From the NCBI GenBank assembly GCA_905200315.1, contig CAJKKA010000052.1:1-10838 (forward strand): DNA of 10,838 nt. Direction: 5' to 3'. This DNA is from an uncultured Clostridium sp. (lineage in GTDB: Bacteria > Bacillota_A > Clostridia > TANB77 > CAG-508). Below the pieces are notes generated by a model. It was not told where the DNA came from, did no database searches, and saw only the letters and a list, made by a program, of their open reading frames with translations. The position numbers and the translations under genes were made by a program. Numbering within the stretch: position 1 is the stretch's first letter; every line of letters starts with the position of its first letter. Shown piece after piece: positions 7,196-10,838 of this stretch.

Positions 7196-7970
7196 AGATG
7201 AACAAGAAGCAATGAAAGTAACAGAACAAGACAATATATTCTTAAATCAATTTAAAGGAAAACTAAAAACAACACAAAAAGACATAGAATTTGCAATGAA
7301 ACACTCAAAATATTATAAAGAAGCATCAGACGATGACATACAAACAGATGCAGAAAGAGTATACAAAAAACTGCAAACAGTAAACAGTGAATACATGAAA
7401 TGGTTTGAAGTATTGCTAGCAATAGTATTTGCACTACTAGGATATATGTCACCAGTATGGTTATTGGTATTCCAAAAGAAAATGCGTTTAATGGAAATGG
7501 AAGACGAAGTAATGCAATTCCATACAATAATATTAATGCTTATGAAAATAGAAAGAGTAAACGTAGAAATGATACTAGAATGGCTAGAAAGATACTCAAA
7601 TATATTCAAAGCACCATTAAGCAAATGTATAAACAACTACGAAGCAGGAGCATGGGAAGCACTAGAAGCAATGAAAGATGAAATATCATATCAAGAAATG
7701 ACAAGACTAATAGAAAGTATGCAAGCAGCAGTTGAGAAAATACCAATAAGAGAAGCATTCGACGAACTAGACACAGAAAGAGCATACTACCAAGAAAAAA
7801 GAAAAGAATCAAACAACAGATTAATATCAAAAAAAGGAATGATAGGAAAAGCAATAGGCTTCACACCACTAGTATGCGTATTCGTTGGATACCTAATAAT
7901 ACCATTAGTATTCATAGGACTAACAAGTATGTCAACATCATTCAGCACAATGTCAAAAATGAAAATGTAA
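7185..7970 (+). CDS. TadC-like (GspF/T2SF domain) platform protein
   Basis: 261 residues. A charged cytosolic N-terminus (1-70) is followed by a transmembrane helix (about 74-97), a cytosolic helical domain (about 105-205) and a strongly hydrophobic C-terminal segment (about 224-246). The middle domain, with FHTIILMLMKIERVNVEMIL (112-131), the WLERYSNIFK stretch, EKIPIREAFDEL (184-195) and the charged run ERAYYQEKR (198-206), is typical of TadC/GspF proteins, which pair with TadB to form the membrane platform for pilin polymerisation or export. The overlap with the TadB-like frame implies coupled translation and roughly equal amounts, as expected of a heteromer. It is the last machine gene before the pilin-like cluster. 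The start at 7185 is the first ATG with any GGAG; initiation at residue 10 is possible and would not change the domains. Confidence 0.82.
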   Translation: MSDKDEQEAMKVTEQDNIFLNQFKGKLKTTQKDIEFAMKHSKYYKEASDDDIQTDAERVYKKLQTVNSEYMKWFEVLLAIVFALLGYMSPVWLLVFQKKMRLMEMEDEVMQFHTIILMLMKIERVNVEMILEWLERYSNIFKAPLSKCINNYEAGAWEALEAMKDEISYQEMTRLIESMQAAVEKIPIREAFDELDTERAYYQEKRKESNNRLISKKGMIGKAIGFTPLVCVFVGYLIIPLVFIGLTSMSTSFSTMSKMKM

Positions 7971-7994
7971 AATGAAAGCAACAATAAAATTAGT

Positions 7995-8032
7995 GTCAAA
8001 CTTGTAGGGGGCGGCGGCTTTAGGGCGACCCG
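7995..8032. repeat. GTAGGGG hairpin repeat, copy C (imperfect type)
   Basis: Leader GTCAAAC (7995-8001), core GTAGGGGGCGGCGG from 8004, and end GGGCGACCCG (8023-8032). It matches copy A except for a 2-base shorter leader and a few substitutions. It lies between the TadC-like gene and the first pilin-like gene and is followed by copy D, as copy A is by copy B. Confidence 0.7.
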
Positions 8033-8055
8033 AAAAAAATAATAAAAAATTAATA

Positions 8056-8100
8056 TTAGATGATGTAGGGGCGGACGCCTCTGTCCGCCCGAACATCTAA
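8056..8100. repeat. GTAGGGG hairpin repeat, copy D, with flanking inverted repeat
   Basis: Core GTAGGGG at 8065 and a perfect 8-bp hairpin GGGCGGAC (8069-8076), loop GCCTCT, GTCCGCCC (8083-8090). Outside it lies a second perfect 7-bp inverted repeat, TTAGATG (8056-8062) and CATCTAA (8094-8100), so the whole 45 bases can fold as a two-part stem. Its GTAG is 61 bases from that of copy C, almost the same spacing as between A and B. It ends 33 bases before the first pilin-like start codon. Confidence 0.8.
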
Positions 8101-8133
8101 AAAAATTAAATCTCTAAAGAAAGGAAGAAGAAA

Positions 8134-8775
8134 ATGGAAAATGCAGCAAAAGCCCTTACAATAGCTGGAACAATACTAATATCAGTACTAGTAATATCAG
8201 CAGTTGTATTTATGTATAGAGATTTAACAAGTGTAAAAAGACAAGATGCAGAAAATCAAAAACTGCAAGAAATAACAGATTTCAACAAATCCTTCGAATC
8301 ATTCGATAAAACACTTAGCGGAGCAAAAATGCTATCATTATCAAATAAAATAAAAGACTATAATGAAAAATATACAGTAAGCGAAGGATATAAAAAAATA
8401 GAACTTTATATTAATGAAAATAACAATAATAATGGAACTGAATGGTATGAATATTATTCAAAATTACAAATTGATGTTGATAATATGATGAACGATAAAT
8501 ACATTTCAGCAAACTATTTAGAAGCATTAAAAGAAGCTTGTGAGGTAAAAAACAAAGCTGGTTCTTCTCATTTAGAACGAGAACAAGCAGATGAAACCTT
8601 AAAAGAATTAGAACAAAAATTAGGTTCTAATAAATATTCACAAGCAATTAATAAATATAAAGAAGATTATCCAATATATGAACAATATTTAATTATAAAA
8701 AAACAAACTTTTAAACCAGCTGGAATAGAATACGATACAAATGGAAGAATAATAAAAATGTCATATACAACGTAG
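8134..8775 (+). CDS. Pilin-like one-helix protein 1, with helical insert
   Basis: 213 residues. The N-terminus MENAAKALTIAG (1-12) runs straight into a hydrophobic helix (8-28), followed by a charged external part. The family motif DFNKSFESFD (49-58) and KIKDYN (72-77) precede an extra charged, mostly helical region of about 80 residues (102-185; Lys/Glu/Tyr-rich) absent from the paralogues. The protein ends with the shared strand pair FKPAGIEYDTNGRIIKMSY (193-211). There is no prepilin leader or G|xxxxE cleavage site. From the paralogy and the position after TadC, it is probably a structural subunit or cargo of the machine (inference). AAAGGAAG at 8120-8127 supports the start. The stop TAG (8773-8775) lies within hairpin copy E, so the final residue or two may derive from that insertion. 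It is the longest complete family member in the window. Confidence 0.75.
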   Translation: MENAAKALTIAGTILISVLVISAVVFMYRDLTSVKRQDAENQKLQEITDFNKSFESFDKTLSGAKMLSLSNKIKDYNEKYTVSEGYKKIELYINENNNNNGTEWYEYYSKLQIDVDNMMNDKYISANYLEALKEACEVKNKAGSSHLEREQADETLKELEQKLGSNKYSQAINKYKEDYPIYEQYLIIKKQTFKPAGIEYDTNGRIIKMSYTT

Positions 8776-8797
8776 GGGCACGACACCCCGTGCCCAC
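8772..8797. repeat. GTAGGGG hairpin repeat, copy E, overlapping a stop codon
   Basis: Core GTAGGGGC at 8772 with a 7-bp perfect hairpin: GGGCACG (8776-8782), loop ACACCC, CGTGCCC (8789-8795). The TAG of the core (8773-8775) is the in-frame stop of the upstream pilin-like gene. The GTC-type leader of copies A-C is absent because coding sequence occupies that place. Confidence 0.75.
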
Positions 8798-8811
8798 AAT
8801 ACAAAAAAACG

Positions 8812-8820
8812 AAAGGAGAA
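8812..8820 (+). promoter_or_regulatory. Ribosome binding site that decides the start of pilin-like protein 2
   Basis: AAAGGAGAA at 8812-8820 lies just before ATG 8826. It would be coding if translation began at the in-frame GTG at 8790, which is inside hairpin copy E. Starting at 8826 gives the same MENA N-terminus as the paralogues, so 8826 is preferred. The stretch ACAAAAAA(A)CGAAAGGAG here is nearly the same as the leader before the TadB-like gene (5863-5879). Confidence 0.75.
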
Positions 8821-8825
8821 AAGAT

Positions 8826-9335
8826 ATGGAAAATGCATCAAGAGCCTTATTAATGGCAGCAACTGTACTAATATCAGTAATGTTAATATCACTAGGAACA
8901 TATCTTTTTACGACATTTGGAACATATTCAAAAAACATAAACAAAAATCTAAGTGCAAAACAAAAAGATGAATTTAATGCACAATTTACCAAATACGAAG
9001 GTGGAGACCTGTGTACAGTATACGATATAGTAACAATAATAAACCTTGCCCAAAATAGTAATAATCAATACGAAGAATATTATAAATTAAATAATAGACC
9101 AAGAGACTTTAGAAACAATTCGAATACATATATATATGTGGATATAAAAGATATAAACATTAATGAACTATCACCAGAACCAAATTTAAACGAATTTATA
9201 AGTAGTAATAATAAAACAAAAGTAATTAATGATGGTAATGATAACAAAATTGTATATGAAAATTTGTATACATGTACTGTAAATATAAGTAATGAAACAG
9301 GAATTGTAAAAGCAATTACATTCACGAAAAAATAG
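8826..9335 (+). CDS. Pilin-like one-helix protein 2
   Basis: 169 residues. N-terminus MENASRALLMAATVL (1-15), hydrophobic helix to about residue 29, then a polar external domain. The family motif is clear: DEFNAQFTKYEGGDLCTVYD (48-67), then IVTIINLAQN (68-77). A low-complexity Asn/Tyr/Asp region follows, and the C-terminus has the shared strand pair YTCTVNISNETGIVKAITF (148-166). A single cysteine (C63) in the motif and a second (C150) could form a disulfide outside the membrane (inference). No leader peptide, and no other recognised domain. It begins 50 bases after the first paralogue, with copy E between them, and is followed by a 190-base gap holding an AT-rich inverted repeat and copy F. 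Pilin-like by context and paralogy; no direct functional evidence. Confidence 0.75.
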   Translation: MENASRALLMAATVLISVMLISLGTYLFTTFGTYSKNINKNLSAKQKDEFNAQFTKYEGGDLCTVYDIVTIINLAQNSNNQYEEYYKLNNRPRDFRNNSNTYIYVDIKDININELSPEPNLNEFISSNNKTKVINDGNDNKIVYENLYTCTVNISNETGIVKAITFTKK

Positions 9336-9342
9336 TACGAGC

Positions 9343-9387
9343 CAAAATAATAAATTAATCTGAAATTTAATCTTAATTATTATTTTG
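9343..9387. repeat. AT-rich inverted repeat downstream of pilin-like gene 2
   Basis: CAAAATAATAA (9343-9353) and TTATTATTTTG (9377-9387) are perfect 11-base inverted repeats. With one bulged A, TTAA on each inner side extends the stem by four pairs. It starts eight bases after the stop at 9333-9335 and is followed by TCTTT. It could slow transcription or mark an mRNA 3' end, but the stem is nearly all A-T, so it is not a classical terminator. Confidence 0.4.
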
Positions 9388-9404
9388 TCTTTAAACTAAT
9401 AAAT

Positions 9405-9436
9405 GTCAGATTTCGTAGGGGCGGTCATTGACCGTC
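9405..9436. repeat. GTAGGGG hairpin repeat, copy F
   Basis: Leader GTCAGATTTC (9405-9414) has the same length and a similar start to the leaders of copies A and B. The core GTAGGGGC begins at 9415. The hairpin is shorter: CGGTC (9422-9426), loop ATT, GACCG (9430-9434), extended by one G-U and one G-C pair. It is the most diverged copy. Confidence 0.6.
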
Positions 9437-9480
9437 ATGAAAAATAATACAAAATTTTACAAATAAACCACAAAAAACTA

Positions 9481-9509
9481 TTTACAAAAAACAATAAATA
9501 ATATAAAAT
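9481..9509 (+). promoter_or_regulatory. Possible sigma-A-type promoter before the MKKY pilin-like gene
   Basis: TTTACA (9481-9486), 17 bases, then TAAAAT (9504-9509): each box has five of six consensus matches. Transcription would start near 9516, on top of the AGGTG ribosome binding site, leaving almost no leader, which weakens the call. The gap is long enough to hold a promoter, but the AT-rich background gives many chance matches. Confidence 0.2.
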
Positions 9510-9525
9510 TCAAATAGGTGTAAAA

Positions 9526-9954
9526 ATGAAAAAATATATAATAACCATATTAATATTGGTTGCAATAGTAATTTCATCCATGCTATATGCATACAACACA
9601 TATAAAAAAAATATACAAGATTTAAAAGACTACAACAATGAATTTACAAAATACCAAAACACAGAAATAGCAGGAACAGAAATAGCAACAATATTAAACA
9701 AAGCAGTAAACAACAATGAGCAAAATAAAGTAAGCAAAAATGAAAAAGAAATGTATATAGAAAATGATGAAAATTCAATAAAAGTAGACATATACATAAA
9801 AGATAATGATACAACCTACTCAATGGAAACAATATATAATATGGGAGTAGAAAAATTTATAAATAGTTTTAGTTTAGAAACATTTAAAATAACAGATGTG
9901 CAATATCACACAAAAACCAAAAAAATAAAATATATAAAAATAGAACAACAATAA
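9526..9954 (+). CDS. Divergent pilin-like one-helix protein without the MENA N-terminus
   Basis: 142 residues. It begins MKKYIITILILVAIV and has one hydrophobic helix (4-22), which could be an uncleaved anchor or signal-like segment, then a polar Lys/Asn/Glu-rich part. It lacks the MENA start but shares family features: DYNNEFTKYQNTEIAG (35-50) lines up with the FN..F..YEG motif, IATILNKAVNNN (53-64) with the helix after it, and FKITDVQYHTKTKKIKYIKI (120-139) with the C-terminal strand pair. A likely diverged paralogue, perhaps a minor or tip subunit or a chaperone-like partner of the others (inference). AGGTG (9516-9520) is a weaker ribosome binding site than its neighbours have, so lower expression is plausible. 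It sits between the second and third MENA proteins. The homology is modest and based on motif positions. Confidence 0.6.
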   Translation: MKKYIITILILVAIVISSMLYAYNTYKKNIQDLKDYNNEFTKYQNTEIAGTEIATILNKAVNNNEQNKVSKNEKEMYIENDENSIKVDIYIKDNDTTYSMETIYNMGVEKFINSFSLETFKITDVQYHTKTKKIKYIKIEQQ

Positions 9955-9970
9955 AATAGTTATCAATATT

Positions 9971-9986
9971 TGTCTAAAAAAAGACA
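9971..9986. repeat. Short inverted repeat between pilin-like genes
   Basis: TGTCT (9971-9975) and AGACA (9982-9986) pair around a six-A loop in the 74-base gap before pilin-like gene 3. No T-run follows. A TTGTCT (9970-9975) and TATAAA (9995-10000) spaced 19 bases apart could be a weak promoter, but neither reading is strong. Confidence 0.2.
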
Positions 9987-10028
9987 GTATAGAATATAAA
10001 AAATAAAAAAAACTAAGGAGGAAAAGTT

Positions 10029-10445
10029 ATGGAAAACGCATCAAAAGCCTTAATAATAGCAGGTGCAATATTACTTTCAATTTTAATTATAGCATTAGGA
10101 GTATTTGTATTTAACCAAGCAAAAAGTGCAGTAGGGAATACAGGTTTATCAGACCAAGAAGTAGCAGCATTTAATAGTAAATTTGATTCTTATGAAGGAA
10201 AACAAAAAGGTTCATCAGTAAAGGCTTTAATAAATACAGTAAAAAACTATAATAAATCAGCTGAGAATGGAGAAATTATTGATATAAAAAATACTGCAGC
10301 TGGAACTGGTATAGTGGATCAACTTCCAAACGATACAAATGTTTCTTATGCAAATACTAATATAGTTTCTGGTAAGATGTATACAGTTTCATTTGAATAT
10401 AATAAACAAGGCAGAATTTCTGCAGTTTGCTATGTAGCTAATTAA
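10029..10445 (+). CDS. Pilin-like one-helix protein 3 (compact family member)
   Basis: 138 residues; the most compact complete member and perhaps the closest to the family core. N-terminus MENASKALIIAGAILLS (1-17), hydrophobic helix to about residue 29, linker, motif AAFNSKFDSYEGKQKGSSV (47-65), helix KALINTVKNYN (65-75), then a small domain ending in the strand pair MYTVSFEYNKQGRISAVCYV (117-136). There is no leader peptide. It has the strongest ribosome binding site of the pilin-like genes, AAGGAGG at 10015-10021 with seven bases to the ATG, which would suit an abundant subunit (inference). It is separated by 12 bases from the next paralogue, so the two are very probably cotranscribed. It is pilin-like by topology, paralogy and placement next to TadB/TadC-like genes; polymerisation is not shown by sequence. 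Confidence 0.78.
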   Translation: MENASKALIIAGAILLSILIIALGVFVFNQAKSAVGNTGLSDQEVAAFNSKFDSYEGKQKGSSVKALINTVKNYNKSAENGEIIDIKNTAAGTGIVDQLPNDTNVSYANTNIVSGKMYTVSFEYNKQGRISAVCYVAN

Positions 10446-10457
10446 TAGGAGTGTATT

Positions 10458-10838
10458 ATGGAAAATGCGACAGAAGCTTTAAAAATAGCAGGTTTTACAT
10501 TGCTATTTGTTGCAGCCTTATCAATAGCAATGGTAACAATAATGCAAGCAAAGAGAACATCACAAGATGTTCTCTCATATTCAGACAAAACGAGATATTC
10601 ATCTAATATTGAAAGTGATACTAGTAAATTTGAGAATGGCAATAGAATAGTAAATGTGTACGATATAATACCAACATTATATAGATATTACCAAGAAAAA
10701 TATATAGTTTTATTTTATAATGGAAGTTCTCCATTGGAAATTTACAATGGACCTATTAAAGATAAAAATAGTACAATATATGATCCCGCGAAGGTTATAT
10801 TCCCCTCTTTTTGCAGGATCGGTGCATCAACTGCGGAC
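10458..10838 (+). CDS. Pilin-like one-helix protein 4 (3' end cut by window edge)
   Basis: 127 codons are open to the edge with no stop. MENATEALKIAGFTLLFVAA (1-20) keeps the family start, although position 6 is Glu rather than Lys or Arg, and the helix runs to about residue 29. The external part differs from the compact paralogue: it lacks the FN..F..YEG stretch in its usual form but has NRIVNVYDIIPTLYRYYQEK (62-81), which aligns with VYDIVTIINLAQ of pilin-like protein 2. It is followed by YIVLFYNGSSPLEIYNG (82-98), a likely strand pair. AGGAG (10447-10451) lies six bases before the ATG. The last 19 codons come from sequence of quite different base composition, and that part of the protein may not be genuine. 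Possibly a minor pilin or a different functional class from proteins 1-3. Confidence 0.7.
   Translation, partial: MENATEALKIAGFTLLFVAALSIAMVTIMQAKRTSQDVLSYSDKTRYSSNIESDTSKFENGNRIVNVYDIIPTLYRYYQEKYIVLFYNGSSPLEIYNGPIKDKNSTIYDPAKVIFPSFCRIGASTAD
10782..10838. other. GC-rich right edge, possible chimeric or foreign tail
   Basis: The final 57 bases are about half G+C (30 of 57 by count), against the strongly AT-rich sequence just before. They begin at GATCCCGCG and contain no feature of the GTAGGGG family. The frame of the pilin-like gene stays open through them, giving residues 109-127. An assembly join or read error at the contig end is the simplest explanation. Confidence 0.45.

Noticed and set aside
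8134..8220. Class III prepilin cleavage site at the start of the MENA proteins
   Set aside because: Only seven residues precede the hydrophobic helix and no Gly followed by a Glu at +5 exists there, so a standard leader cannot be drawn.
5825..8795. GTAGGGG hairpins as intrinsic terminators
   Set aside because: None is followed by a T-run on the + strand, genes continue in the same direction, and no minus-strand genes need termination.
8790..8825. Upstream GTG start for pilin-like protein 2, adding 12 residues
   Set aside because: The GTG is inside hairpin copy E, the added residues include the ribosome binding site, and ATG 8826 restores the MENA N-terminus shared with paralogues.
5749..9436. 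GTAGGGG repeats as a CRISPR array
   Set aside because: Copies differ in length and sequence, are spread over four gene gaps, and no regular unique spacers or cas genes are present.

Overview
The window is a very AT-rich stretch with strong AGGAGG-type ribosome binding sites, all genes on the + strand, TAA or TAG stops and closely packed reading frames. This suggests a low-GC Bacillota, most likely an uncultured gut-type member of the Clostridia; the assignment is inferred from composition and gene style, as there is no marker gene. The two extreme ends (about 1-60 and 10782-10838) are clearly more GC-rich than the rest and may be contig-edge sequence.

Layout. 92-961 encodes a stand-alone Cof-type HAD phosphatase. 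After a 145-bp gap with a possible promoter, a run of co-directional genes continues to the right edge. First comes a Tad-like (Flp/CpaB-F type) secretion or pilus machine: a membrane-anchored SAF/CpaB-like protein (1107-2210), two successive ParA/MinD/CpaE-like proteins with degraded P-loops (2227-2916, 2919-3743), a CpaF-like secretion ATPase with an unusual N-terminal membrane anchor (3763-5718), and TadB-like (5888-7195) and TadC-like (7185-7970) platform proteins with overlapping frames.

The second half is a cluster of small one-helix membrane proteins. Four of them (8134-8775, 8826-9335, 10029-10445 and 10458 to the edge) begin with the same MENA-type N-terminus followed at once by a hydrophobic helix. 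A fifth (9526-9954) lacks that N-terminus but shares the middle motif and C-terminal strand pair. They look like the pilin-like subunits of the machine, but none has a recognisable prepilin leader, and no prepilin peptidase, secretin or TadD-like gene is present in the window.

Four gaps in the downstream half hold six copies of a GC-rich hairpin repeat (core GTAGGGGC) that stand out sharply from the AT-rich host sequence. Two gaps carry a pair of copies in the same order and at almost the same spacing. In one gap the repeat provides the stop codon of the upstream pilin-like gene. No gene-free stretch exceeds 300 bases. Inferred whole: the SAF protein, ATPase, ParA-like proteins and TadB/C form an envelope machine of a one-membrane bacterium that assembles or exports the downstream pilin-like proteins.
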